NCBI GenBank assembly: GCA_965227035.1
Contig: OZ245724.1
Location: 3,038,001-3,102,000, forward strand
DNA: 64,000 nt
Reading direction: 5' to 3'
DNA from: CBDDFQ01 sp965227035
Lineage (GTDB): Bacteria > Pseudomonadota > Gammaproteobacteria > Burkholderiales > Burkholderiaceae_C
How positions within the stretch are numbered: the first letter of the stretch is position 1; each line of letters starts with the position of its first letter. Shown piece after piece: positions 25,552-34,452 of the stretch. The position numbers and the translations under genes are program-made. Below the pieces are notes generated by a model that did no database searches, was not told where the DNA came from, and worked only from the letters and a program-made list of their open reading frames with translations.

Positions 25552-27797
25552 TGGGCACTCTCCTTCACAAACGAGACCACGAAATTCGCCCCACTAAGCT
25601 TTCGATCCACGCGTGTGTCAGCAATATCGATCGAATAGTCGTGCCGTTCAAGTAGCTGACGGGCGATGTACAGTCCCAGCCCCCTTCCGTCATCACCCTT
25701 ACCAGTAAAAAACGGGTCAAAAATGTATGGCTGATCTTCCTTGCGAATACCGGGCCCATCATCAGAAAAAATTAGCGTGCCATCGTCACCGTTCAAAGTC
25801 ACAACAATTCGGCGCGGCCCGTTCCTTGTCTCGAGCCAATACAGTGAGTTATCAAATAAGTTCAAGAAAAGTTGAAGCAGCACGGCGTCGGTAGTTTTTG
25901 CTATCAATGGGCTACCGGTGGTCACCACTTCAAAACTGACTTTCGCTTTATCAAGCGCTGCCTTAAACAACCGATGTACTCGGTCTAAGACTTCCGCGAC
26001 GCGAATATCTTTGCGCCGCTGCTTTGTAGATTTGAAAAGTAATTGCAGGTTCTTGAGCTGTGCTTCGACAAACGACATCCCCCCACGAACTGAAAGCAGA
26101 TTCCGTTGCACAAAGTCGGCGTTAATCGTGGCCGAACGCGTGCATTCGGCGATCATGGAATCTATGGTTGACATCGCGCGCCGCATCGCGGACATGAGAT
26201 CGTGCGAGGCTGTTTCTACCGATAATCCTACGCCCGCGAGATGCTCCGTGGTCTCAGCTCGATGCACAAGATAATTTCGTTCGGCTTTGTACAGCGTAGC
26301 AGCCTTAGACAGCTGCTCTTGAACATGAGGGTCTGATTTTGCGGCCGCCTCCCACGCGGTCTGTAGAGCTTCTTCAACCAATCCCTTTTTAAACACCTCA
26401 ACATCGTGCGTTTTTCTGCTCTTCTGTTGATATTGTCCAAAGGGACGTTTGCGTACCCACGCTAAGAAAATCTGAATTAACTCGCGAAAATCACTCGACG
26501 CGTCGCCGACGTCAATCAAACCCTCTCGACTAGTCTTGTCTTGCAACTTGGGATTTTCTTGTTGAGAGATAGTTACGTATCCAACAACCTGGTCGTTGCT
26601 CAAAAACTCGCTTGCGCGAACCGTTCCTCGGTAGACGTCAATTTGAAGCCAATCGTCGTCTGGATCGCCGTACGGATAGACGCGAACTCCGTCACGATAA
26701 AGATAAATGCGGTGCTCTTTGATTAGCTTTTTGTCTTCGGAGTCGAGTGAGAATTTTCCTTTCGCGTCTGCGCCGAAATCGAATGCATAAAATGCAAACC
26801 CGAAAGATCCACACGCCAAGGAGCGCTCTTTCAACACCTCGGAAGATTTTCCAAAGTGCTTCCTAAAAACCGTCAATCCAGTGAGATCTGAATCATCAAG
26901 GGACAGCGACACCGGCGTGCCGTTCAAGTGAAAATGGAAGGCCATCTCGTCACTCTCGAATCGACCGTTTTCGATTTTTAGTACCGAGTTATTCAGAAGC
27001 AAGCTTTCTAGTTTTTCCCTAGCGAGCAAAGAAAATGGCTCGTGGTGCGAGTCTCTATAGATGACAACCTCAAAATCATCAACTTTTGGCGGTTCATCCC
27101 CACCAGGTGACAACGATGGAAGAAATATCGATTGCAACCTAATAAGGTCTTCAAATATTGCCTCAACTTTTTTGCGAGTCCAAGCACTTTTTAAGTGAGA
27201 GATTTCAATTCGCGTCCCATGCTTCCCCCGTTTAACGGAATGCCCGCCGAGCTCAATCGAACGTTCTCGAATGATGGATGCAGGACTCTCAACAGCAAAG
27301 TCGATTTTTACCTCTTCAAGAAACAAGGGCTTCCTTCCGGCACTCACAAAATTTTCATCGTAATCACTGAGATCTAAGCCAAAGGCGAACTCATTTGCTT
27401 CACCTTTAGGCCTAGTGACAATAGAGATGCTGCGACCCAGTTTGAGCAACGCGAATCTGCCGATTCCCTTTTCACCTTGAATGACTCGTCCACGAGCAGA
27501 CTTAGGATTGTTTTTTTTCTCGAGCCATTTAATTGGAGTCGCAGGATTTGCCCAATGTTCTTTGATAATTTTTTCGGTCATGCCCAGCCCGTTGTCCTCG
27601 ATGACGATCCTGGAATCAGCTGTGGCTTGAAAACTTGGCGTGAAATTTTCAAACGTCAATTTCACCCAGGTTGCATCGGCGTCGTATGCGTTTTTGATGA
27701 TTTCAACCAGCGCAATCTTTTCATTTTTGATTAACTGATCACCAAGCATGGTGAGTAATCGCGCGTATGGACGTATCTCGATTTGCGTTGCGGCCAT
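25548..27797 (-). CDS. Dual GHKL ATPase: Hsp90/MutL-like N-terminal module plus histidine-kinase-like C-terminal module
   Basis: 749 residues, no membrane segment or signal. N-terminal GHKL ATPase: VEIIKNAYDADATW (Asn36), IEDNGLGM (Asp68) and GEKGIGRFA (108-116), as in Hsp90, MutL and MORC proteins. After a middle region and a coiled helical stretch, a kinase-like core follows: H-box VETASHDLMSAMRRAM (His532), N-box LFLNLFDNSLYWL (Asn650), IFSDDGPGI, IFDPFFTGK and DGRGLGLYIARQLL. GGAGG lies just before the start codon as GGAGG-ATTA-ATG. It is coupled to a receiver protein. A cytoplasmic sensor kinase that uses one GHKL unit as sensor and the other as kinase is the plain reading; a role in phage or plasmid conflict is inference. 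Confidence 0.82.
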   Translation of the reverse strand: MAATQIEIRPYARLLTMLGDQLIKNEKIALVEIIKNAYDADATWVKLTFENFTPSFQATADSRIVIEDNGLGMTEKIIKEHWANPATPIKWLEKKNNPKSARGRVIQGEKGIGRFALLKLGRSISIVTRPKGEANEFAFGLDLSDYDENFVSAGRKPLFLEEVKIDFAVESPASIIRERSIELGGHSVKRGKHGTRIEISHLKSAWTRKKVEAIFEDLIRLQSIFLPSLSPGGDEPPKVDDFEVVIYRDSHHEPFSLLAREKLESLLLNNSVLKIENGRFESDEMAFHFHLNGTPVSLSLDDSDLTGLTVFRKHFGKSSEVLKERSLACGSFGFAFYAFDFGADAKGKFSLDSEDKKLIKEHRIYLYRDGVRVYPYGDPDDDWLQIDVYRGTVRASEFLSNDQVVGYVTISQQENPKLQDKTSREGLIDVGDASSDFRELIQIFLAWVRKRPFGQYQQKSRKTHDVEVFKKGLVEEALQTAWEAAAKSDPHVQEQLSKAATLYKAERNYLVHRAETTEHLAGVGLSVETASHDLMSAMRRAMSTIDSMIAECTRSATINADFVQRNLLSVRGGMSFVEAQLKNLQLLFKSTKQRRKDIRVAEVLDRVHRLFKAALDKAKVSFEVVTTGSPLIAKTTDAVLLQLFLNLFDNSLYWLETRNGPRRIVVTLNGDDGTLIFSDDGPGIRKEDQPYIFDPFFTGKGDDGRGLGLYIARQLLERHDYSIDIADTRVDRKLSGANFVVSFVKESAQ

Positions 27798-28033
27798 TAA
27801 TCCTCCGAAAGCTATTTTCTTCTCAACAAAAATTGATTCATTTTTGAAAACCGGCTGAAGGGATTAATGTATTTGTAGATTGATTGTTTGCCTAATACTC
27901 GCTTGCATGGGCCGATCGGCCCCTCTTTCCGGATCACCGATAGCTCGCTAGATATTAAGATAGCGACATTAAAGTGCTGGGCGAGATCTTGGAGACTGCC
28001 CGTCAGAAAACGATATCTGGGGGAATTTGCGCC

Positions 28034-29227
28034 ATGACGATTAAAACCATTCATCCCTTTCCAGCAAGGATGGCCCCCGAGTTGGCGTTAGAGCCTCTGG
28101 CAAAACTTGAGGAAGGAAGTGTCGTCCTAGACCCGATGATGGGTTCTGGGACTGTGCTCCGCCATGCGACCTCACTAGGACATAGCGCGATCGGCTTTGA
28201 CATGGATCCACTTGCAGTCTTGATGACCCAAGTTTGGACCACATCGATTTCAAAAGAAGCAATTGAGCAAGAGTTGGAAGCTGTCTTGGATGATGCGGCG
28301 AAGGTGGACCTTCGCACATCACGCCTGCATTGGATTTCGGCCGATCCAAACTCAAAAAAATTCATTGATTTTTGGTTTGGCGAGGATCAACGAAAAGAGC
28401 TAGCTCGATTGGCTTTTGTACTCGATGAGCGTAATACTTCCCGGCTAGGAGTTGCGAGACGATCTGCGGTGAACGTTTTGAGATTAGGACTTAGTCGAAT
28501 AATCGTCACCAAACAGCAAAGCGCGTCATTGGCCCGAGACACATCCCACAGCCGGCCGCACAAAGTCGTCGAGAACTCTGATTACGACGTTTCGGATGGA
28601 TTCGTTCGCTCCGTTCGACAGCTAACTAACAAGCTGGCGGACACGCCCGCCAAAGGAGTCGCAAAAGTGTCGTTAGGTGACGCCCGGAAGCTCCAGCTTG
28701 AAGACTCTTCTATCGATGCGGTCGTGACATCGCCGCCCTACCTGAACGCAATCGACTACCTGCGCGGGCACCGAATGTCGCTAGTATGGCTAGGGCACTC
28801 GATAACAGACCTCCGGGGTATTCGTTCTAACTCGGTCGGTTCCGAAAGTCCTCGAAAGCTGAAGTTGGTGCAGGAACAAGCTCAGGTTACCGCAGCAGCG
28901 ATGTGCAATCTTGATAGTCTAGAACCGCAGTTACGTCCTATGCTAAAGCGCTACGCGGCGGACCTAATAGAAATCACCTCTGAGATTGCCAGAGTGTTAA
29001 AACAAAAAAAAGCCGCCACTTTTGTAGTTGGAGATTCTTGCCTTAAAGGTTGCTCGATCAAGAACTCCAGCGGATTAGCGCACGCAGCGAACCTTGCTGG
29101 CCTGCGCGCGACAAGTGTGGTTGAGCGCGAGATTCCAGCATCTAATCGTTATTTGCCAACAACCGGCGCGACTTTGTCGAAACGGATGCGAACGGAATTA
29201 GTGATGACGTTTGAAAAGGCGCCATGA
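28034..29227 (+). CDS. DNA methyltransferase, TSPPY (N4-cytosine/N6-adenine) type
   Basis: 397 residues from ATG 28034, preceded by GGGGGA at 9 bases; a GTG at 27974 is in frame but lacks a ribosome site. It opens with IHPFPARMAPE, then the AdoMet motif DPMMGSGTV (33-41) and GFDMDPLA, and the catalytic TSPPYLNAIDY (232-242). Motif I precedes motif IV, the reverse of most TSPPY beta-class enzymes. A target-recognition region would lie between and after them. It is divergent from the GHKL/receiver pair across 236 A/T-rich bases. There is no restriction endonuclease gene, so it is either solitary or part of the same system. Confidence 0.85.
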   Translation: MTIKTIHPFPARMAPELALEPLAKLEEGSVVLDPMMGSGTVLRHATSLGHSAIGFDMDPLAVLMTQVWTTSISKEAIEQELEAVLDDAAKVDLRTSRLHWISADPNSKKFIDFWFGEDQRKELARLAFVLDERNTSRLGVARRSAVNVLRLGLSRIIVTKQQSASLARDTSHSRPHKVVENSDYDVSDGFVRSVRQLTNKLADTPAKGVAKVSLGDARKLQLEDSSIDAVVTSPPYLNAIDYLRGHRMSLVWLGHSITDLRGIRSNSVGSESPRKLKLVQEQAQVTAAAMCNLDSLEPQLRPMLKRYAADLIEITSEIARVLKQKKAATFVVGDSCLKGCSIKNSSGLAHAANLAGLRATSVVEREIPASNRYLPTTGATLSKRMRTELVMTFEKAP

Positions 29228-29309
29228 TCTCGATACATTAACTTTTCTATCGGAAAACGAAATACAACGTGGTAACGGCCACTTGGCATCACGAATCTAA
29301 ACAGATGCA

Positions 29310-29912
29310 TCAAGCCAACCAAGGCTGCTCCTTAACCCGCTTCTCCTCGAACGCCTTCATCTCCCCCGCATACCTCAGCGTCTTGCTGATGTCATCTTCC
29401 CCCGACAACAGCTGCTCCGAATGCCCGACCGCCAGCTTGAACGGCACGGTCGAACCATCCGGCAATGTCGCAACGCACTTCGCCACATCCATGACCACAT
29501 GCGACTTCTCGGGCGAAGCAGCTTTGAGCACCGCGACCACTTTCGCGTAATCGGCTTCGCTCACCATGCCCGCGACCAATCCGTTCTTCACGCAGTTGTT
29601 CCGGAAAATATCTCCGAACGAGAGCGCGATGATTCCCTTGATTCCGTAATCGGCCAGCGCCCACACCGCGTGCTCGCGTGACGAGCCGCAACCGAAGTTG
29701 TTCGGCGCAACAAGAATGTCCGTGTGCACCGGTGCGTTCACGAAATCGGCGTCGGAGTTCTTCGATGCGATCCAGTCCTGGAACAGGTGCTTGCGCAGCC
29801 CCTGCTTCACAGTCACTTTCAAAAACTCTGCGGGGTAGAGCGCATCGGTATCGATGTCGTCGCGATGCAGAACGGTGGCGTGACCGTCTGCTTTGAGGAT
29901 GGGTTCTCTCAT
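29310..29912 (-). CDS. leuD: 3-isopropylmalate dehydratase-type small subunit (LeuD family)
   Basis: 200 residues from ATG 29912, whose ATGA overlaps the large-subunit stop. HRDDIDTDALYPAEFLK, FQDWIA, NNFGCGSSREHAVWALADYGI and IFRNNCVKNGLV are the conserved swivel-domain blocks. With LeuC it isomerises or hydrates 2-enoic diacids: isopropylmalate, citraconate, or maleate in some catabolic clusters. No leuA or leuB adjoins it and a GntR regulator is divergent, so a catabolic role (for example maleate or alkylmaleate hydration) is plausible. It marks the right edge of the A/T-rich island. Confidence 0.85.
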   Translation of the reverse strand: MREPILKADGHATVLHRDDIDTDALYPAEFLKVTVKQGLRKHLFQDWIASKNSDADFVNAPVHTDILVAPNNFGCGSSREHAVWALADYGIKGIIALSFGDIFRNNCVKNGLVAGMVSEADYAKVVAVLKAASPEKSHVVMDVAKCVATLPDGSTVPFKLAVGHSEQLLSGEDDISKTLRYAGEMKAFEEKRVKEQPWLA

Positions 29913-31303
29913 AGGAATTCTCTCGGGTCGGTAAGTGATCCGCGAATGGCTGCGGCGGCAACCGATGCAGGGCTCATCAAGTGGGTGCGTCCGCCGGGAC
30001 CTTGGCGGTTCTCGAAGTTTCGGTTCGATGTCGATGCGCTGCGCTGTCCGGGCTTCAATGCGTCGCCGTTCATGCCGACGCACATGGAGCAACCGGATTC
30101 GCGCCACTCGAAACCGGCATCCACAAATATCTGTGCGATGCCTTCGGCCTCGGCCTGTTTTTTGACCTGAGTCGATCCGGGCACTGCCAGCGCACGCACA
30201 TGCGATGCGACCTTGCGACCCTTCAAAACGCTCGCTGCAATTCGCAAATCTTCCAGACGCGAGTTGGTGCATGAGCCGATGAATGCAACATCGATATCTA
30301 TGGTCTCGATCTTTTGTCCGTCGCGCAATCCCATGTATTTCAGCGATGCTTCGAGTCGCTCATGATTCGCGTCGTCCACGCCCGAAATATCGACCTGCTC
30401 GCTGAAGGTCGCGCTGTCTGCAGGCGTGGTGCCCCAGGTGGTGCGCGGCTCCAGCTTGCTTGCATCGAGCGTCACCAGTTTGGCGAAATCGCTAGGTGAA
30501 TCGGTGCGAAGCGACAGCCAGAATTTCACGGCGGCATCCCAGTTGTCTTTGGCTGCACCTTGCACCCGCGTGCGCAGGTATTCGATGGTGGTTGCGTCAG
30601 GCGCGACCAGTCCGAATCGCGAACCGGCTTCGATGGTCATGTTGCACAGGGTAAGCCGCGCTTCGATCGACAGCGCTTCCACAGCCGTGCCGCGATATTC
30701 GATTGCGTGGCCGACTCCGCCGCCGGTGCCGAGCAGATGAATCACGGCCAGTGCGATGTCTTTGCTGAACACACCGCGTTGCAGCGCGCCATCTATCTGC
30801 ACGCCCATGGTTGCGGGCTTGCGTGCCCACAGCGCTTGCGTGGCGAGCACATGTTCGACTTCCGACGTACCGATGCCCCACGCCACTGCACCCATCGCGC
30901 CAAGCGTTGCGGTGTGGCTGTCGCCGCACACAGCGGTAGAGCCGGGAAGGATCAGACCTTGTTCGGGCGCCACCACATGCACGATGCCCTGACGCGGATC
31001 GTCCAGGTCGAAGAGGGGCATGCCCATCTCCTTGGTGTTGGCGCGCAGCAGTTTGATTTGCGCTGCACTCTCGGCGTTCGGAATGTTGACCAGGCGATCT
31101 GTCGTGGTCGGGACGTTGTGGTCCTGAATGCCGATGTTGCGCAGCGGCACATGAACGACACGTCCATTCTCGCGCAAACCTTCGAAGGCTTGCGGACTCG
31201 ACACGTCGTGCACCATGTGGCGGTCGATGTAGAGCAGGTCTTCACCTGCATCGCTGGTGGCAACGACGTGGTTGCTCCAGATTTTTTCAAATATCGTGGT
31301 CAT
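29909..31303 (-). CDS. leuC: 3-isopropylmalate dehydratase-type large subunit (LeuC family)
   Basis: 464 residues, the usual LeuC length. MTTIFEKIWSNHVV, LLYIDRHMVHDVSSPQAF, CGDSHTATLGAMGAVAWGIG and the [4Fe-4S] ligands in FIGSCTNSRLEDL and SGCSMCVGMN are all present, with the STSNRNFENRQG substrate loop. Overall it looks like a true aconitase-superfamily isomerase. It is divergent from a GntR/FCD regulator, with the palindrome TTGTGTACACTT between them. A second leucine-pathway copy or a maleate/citraconate hydratase are equally compatible; gene context favours catabolism. Confidence 0.87.
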   Translation of the reverse strand: MTTIFEKIWSNHVVATSDAGEDLLYIDRHMVHDVSSPQAFEGLRENGRVVHVPLRNIGIQDHNVPTTTDRLVNIPNAESAAQIKLLRANTKEMGMPLFDLDDPRQGIVHVVAPEQGLILPGSTAVCGDSHTATLGAMGAVAWGIGTSEVEHVLATQALWARKPATMGVQIDGALQRGVFSKDIALAVIHLLGTGGGVGHAIEYRGTAVEALSIEARLTLCNMTIEAGSRFGLVAPDATTIEYLRTRVQGAAKDNWDAAVKFWLSLRTDSPSDFAKLVTLDASKLEPRTTWGTTPADSATFSEQVDISGVDDANHERLEASLKYMGLRDGQKIETIDIDVAFIGSCTNSRLEDLRIAASVLKGRKVASHVRALAVPGSTQVKKQAEAEGIAQIFVDAGFEWRESGCSMCVGMNGDALKPGQRSASTSNRNFENRQGPGGRTHLMSPASVAAAAIRGSLTDPREFL

Positions 31304-31324
31304 GTTGTCCCGTTTCTGAATCTC

Positions 31325-31336
31325 TTGTGTACACTT
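31325..31336. promoter_or_regulatory. GntR-type operator candidate
   Basis: TTGTGTACACTT, with the perfect core GTGTACAC (31327-31334), lies between leuC (start 31303) and the divergent GntR gene (start 31408). The same TTGTGTACA core recurs before the monooxygenase operon (44667-44677). Confidence 0.6.
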
Positions 31337-31407
31337 TTTTCCAGCGTTTTAATCATCTGTTCCATATTCGTCGCACAGCCTTACCTCGCGCAATCAGGAC
31401 TTAACCA

Positions 31408-32076
31408 ATGACTACCGGTCAGATAGCTGCTGCATCCACCACCCAGGCTTACGCTTACATCAAGAACCGCATCGTCAGCGGCGAATACGCTTCCGGCATG
31501 CGCCTGACAGAAGAACAGCTCGCCCGCGATCTGGGTACTTCTCGCACTCCCGTACGCGAAGCCATGCGCCTTCTGGTCAGCGATGGCTTCCTCGATTTCA
31601 AACCCAACAGTGGCACCTTCGTGCGCACCTGGGACGATCAGGAAGTCAGCAACATCTACGACGCCCGGATGTTGATCGAGAGCGAGATGGCCGCGAGCGC
31701 TGCACGCAACATCACTCGCGCTCAATGCGATGAACTCAGCGCCATTCAGGACGAAATCGAATCGAACGGGCCCGACATTTCTGCCGAGAACCTGGAGCGA
31801 ATCAACCCGCTCAACCGCAATTTCCATCGCCTGATAGGCGCTGCCAGCAACAACGCGCGGCTCATGAAAATGCTCAACCACGCAATCGAGGTCCAGATCG
31901 TGCAGAAGACCTTCAGTCGCTATTCGCCTGCGCAGTTGTCTCGTAGTTTTAACCATCATCGTGAGCTGATCGATGCCTTCTATTCCAACGATGCGGATTG
32001 GGCCAGAGCCACCATGGTGTGCCACATGCGATCGGGAAAAATCGCGCTGCTCGGGCTTCAATCCGCTTCGAACTAG
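31408..32076 (+). CDS. GntR-family transcriptional regulator (FCD domain)
   Basis: 222 residues. The winged HTH is at the N-terminus (AYAYIKNRIVSGEYASGMRLTEE, LARDLGTSRTPVREAMRLL) and an FCD ligand-binding domain follows from ~80 with RMLIESEMAASAARN and the metal-binding NRNFHRLIG and MVCHMRSGK histidines. Such regulators usually repress catabolic operons and are released by organic acids. It faces the LeuCD genes across 104 bases that contain a matching palindrome. Confidence 0.92.
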   Translation: MTTGQIAAASTTQAYAYIKNRIVSGEYASGMRLTEEQLARDLGTSRTPVREAMRLLVSDGFLDFKPNSGTFVRTWDDQEVSNIYDARMLIESEMAASAARNITRAQCDELSAIQDEIESNGPDISAENLERINPLNRNFHRLIGAASNNARLMKMLNHAIEVQIVQKTFSRYSPAQLSRSFNHHRELIDAFYSNDADWARATMVCHMRSGKIALLGLQSASN

Positions 32077-32094
32077 AACTTTTTCTTGCTCCGG

Positions 32095-32901
32095 TCAGAG
32101 CATCACCTTCCCGCCATTCACATACAAAATCTGTCCGGTCATGTAGCGCGACGCATCGCCGAGCAAGAACAGCATCGGGCCGACCACGTCGTCCGGCACC
32201 GCAACCCTTCGAAGCGGAATGTTCGCGGCAATGCTCGCGCGTTTCTCGTCGAACCAGCTGCTGCTTCCCTGCTCGCCACCGCGCCCGGTTCCACCTGATA
32301 GGAACGCGGTTTCCACTGCCCCCGGAGCCACCGCATTCACACGAATCTTCGGCGCGAGTTCCTTCGCCAGATTACGGGTCAATGCGTTGATTGCCGCTTT
32401 GGAAATCGAATATGCGCCCATGTTTTTGTCGTTGGTGGCCGAGAGTCCCGACGACGTGAACACGACCGATGCAGAGTTGCCCTTTTCGAGCAAAGGCGTT
32501 GCCGCACGCATGGTCCGATAAGCGCTGCGAGTGTTCACGGCATGCACTTCGTCCCATATGTCGTCGGAAGTGTCGTTGGTGGCAACCGGCGATGGCATGA
32601 AACCCGCCAGATGAACCAGCGCATCGAGCGCGCCCCACTTCGCTGCAATCTGCTCGAATGCAGCATCGATTTCGGAGCCCTTACGGACATTACCGACGTC
32701 GCATTCGATCTGCCACTCGCCTTCCATAGCAGGTCGCTTCGCAATCGATTGCGCCATGTCGAGGTTCACCACCTGCATGCCTTGCGCAAGGGCAGTCGCG
32801 ACCAGCGCCGATCCGATTCCACCGCATCCGCCAACGACTGCCAGACGCGTGCCCTCGGCGGGCGCGAGTCTGGCGAAGTTCGACTGCAGACCTGTCATCA
32901 A
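32095..32901 (-). CDS. Short-chain dehydrogenase/reductase
   Basis: 268 residues. The Rossmann start AVVGGCGGIGSALVATALAQG (~20-40), the DALVHLAGFMPSP strand, and the active site TSSGLSA with YSISKAAINAL (Ser, Tyr, Lys) are complete. It uses NAD(P)H to interconvert alcohol and carbonyl groups; substrate unknown. It is the last gene of the 13-gene run and overlaps the aldehyde dehydrogenase by 4 bases, so alcohol, aldehyde and acid steps of one pathway are likely linked. The convergent GntR gene ends 18 bases away. Confidence 0.88.
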   Translation of the reverse strand: MMTGLQSNFARLAPAEGTRLAVVGGCGGIGSALVATALAQGMQVVNLDMAQSIAKRPAMEGEWQIECDVGNVRKGSEIDAAFEQIAAKWGALDALVHLAGFMPSPVATNDTSDDIWDEVHAVNTRSAYRTMRAATPLLEKGNSASVVFTSSGLSATNDKNMGAYSISKAAINALTRNLAKELAPKIRVNAVAPGAVETAFLSGGTGRGGEQGSSSWFDEKRASIAANIPLRRVAVPDDVVGPMLFLLGDASRYMTGQILYVNGGKVML

Positions 32902-34418
32902 TGCGCGCCCATGCGATGCATCGGGTTCTTGGCCGTCGCCATCATCACCGTCTTCTCTTCGGTGTACAGGGCCATGCAGCCCTTGCCGCCTTCACGCCCG
33001 ATACCCGATTCGCGATAGCCGCCGAATGCGGAGCGCAGGTCGCGCACCACGGGGGTGTTGATCCATACGGTGCCGGTGTGCAGCTCGCGAGTCGCCTGAT
33101 TGGCCTTGTCGAGGTTGGTGGTCCACAGGTAGCCGACCAGACCGAACGGGCTGTCATTGGCCATCTTGATTGCTTCGTCGAAGGTTTCGAAAGTGACGAA
33201 GGTCGCGAAGGGTCCGAAGATCTCGTCCTGGCACACACGCGAGGAATTGTCTTTAGCGAGCACAGCCGTGGGCTCCATGAAGTAGCCGCCGCCCATGTTG
33301 TCGATACGCTTGCCGCCGCACAGCAGCTCCGCGCCTTCTGCAGTCGCGATGTCGACGAACGAGAGCACGCGTTCCATGTGCGCCTTGGTCGCCAGGGGGC
33401 CGAGTTCGGTATCGGGCGCCGATGGGTGACCGACCTTGATCTTCTTCGCGCGTTCGACGAACGCCTTGATGAACTTGTCCGCAATCGACTTCTCGACAAG
33501 GATGCGCGAGCCGGCCAGGCACATCTGTCCGTTGCTTCCGTAAATGCTGAGCAACGCCGCATCGAGTGCGCGTTCGAAATCTGCATCGGCGCAAATGATG
33601 TTGGCCGACTTTCCGCCGAGCTCCATGGTCGCAGCCTTCAGGCCCTTCGCTGCGGAAGTCATGATGGCGCGACCGGTAACCGTGCCGCCGGTGAACGACA
33701 CCACGTTCACATCTTCATGCTCGACCAGCGCAACGCCAGTGACCGGGCCGCGTCCGTTGACCATGTTTACCACGCCGGGTGGCAGGCCGGTCGAATGAAT
33801 GATTTCCATGAAGCGCTGCATGCCTGCGGCCGCCACTTCGGAAGGCTTGATCACGCAGCTGTTGCCGAAAGAAATTGCAGCGGCAATCTTCATCGAACCC
33901 AGCGTGACAGGCGCATTCCAGGGGCCGAGCAGACCGGCCACACCGACAGGCTCGCGGAACACGCTGGTGACGAAGCCAGGTTCCTGCGTGTACAGATCGC
34001 CACCCATCTGGCCGATGAATTCTGCGAAGAACTTGAAGTTGTACGCGGTGCGCGGCATGAGGAAACTCTTCATGTGCGACATGGGCAAACCGGTGCACGC
34101 GCTTTCGATTTCCGAAAGTTCGTCCAGGTTCGCGAGGATCGCATCGTGAATCTTCATGAGGCCGGCCTGACGCTCGGCCACTGTCTTTTTCGACCAGCGA
34201 CCGTCTTCGAAAGCAGCGCGTGCAGCCTTCGCGGCAAGTGCCACTTCGGCGGCGTCTGCTTCGTACACATCACCGAGTTGCTCACCCGATGTCGGATCGA
34301 ACACCGCGACGCGATGCTGCGATCCGGCCGGCACCGCTTTGCCGTTAATGAAGCTCGTCTGCGGACGGCTGAGGAAGTCGGCCAGTTGTGCGGACCGTTG
34401 TACTTTGTCGTTGATCAT
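32898..34418 (-). CDS. NAD(P)-dependent aldehyde dehydrogenase
   Basis: 506 residues, typical ALDH length. FINGKAVPAGS opens the protein; LLGPWNAPVTLGSMKIAAAI, FTGGTVTGRAIM, the general base in MELGGKSANII and the catalytic cysteine in NGQMCLAGSRIL are present, with the DEIFGPFATFV C-terminal block. It oxidises an aldehyde to an acid in the cytoplasm. Co-translation with the SDR and membership of the Liv/monooxygenase run suggest late oxidation of a ring-cleavage or side-chain aldehyde. Confidence 0.92.
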   Translation of the reverse strand: MINDKVQRSAQLADFLSRPQTSFINGKAVPAGSQHRVAVFDPTSGEQLGDVYEADAAEVALAAKAARAAFEDGRWSKKTVAERQAGLMKIHDAILANLDELSEIESACTGLPMSHMKSFLMPRTAYNFKFFAEFIGQMGGDLYTQEPGFVTSVFREPVGVAGLLGPWNAPVTLGSMKIAAAISFGNSCVIKPSEVAAAGMQRFMEIIHSTGLPPGVVNMVNGRGPVTGVALVEHEDVNVVSFTGGTVTGRAIMTSAAKGLKAATMELGGKSANIICADADFERALDAALLSIYGSNGQMCLAGSRILVEKSIADKFIKAFVERAKKIKVGHPSAPDTELGPLATKAHMERVLSFVDIATAEGAELLCGGKRIDNMGGGYFMEPTAVLAKDNSSRVCQDEIFGPFATFVTFETFDEAIKMANDSPFGLVGYLWTTNLDKANQATRELHTGTVWINTPVVRDLRSAFGGYRESGIGREGGKGCMALYTEEKTVMMATAKNPMHRMGAH

Positions 34419-34452
34419 GTGGATGCTCCTTGCAAGGTGTGTGCGTGTGTTG

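Noticed and set aside
27812..28054. 80-codon frame in the divergent region before the methyltransferase
   Set aside because: No family and no ribosome site; it overlaps the start of the methyltransferase and looks like A/T-rich promoter sequence.
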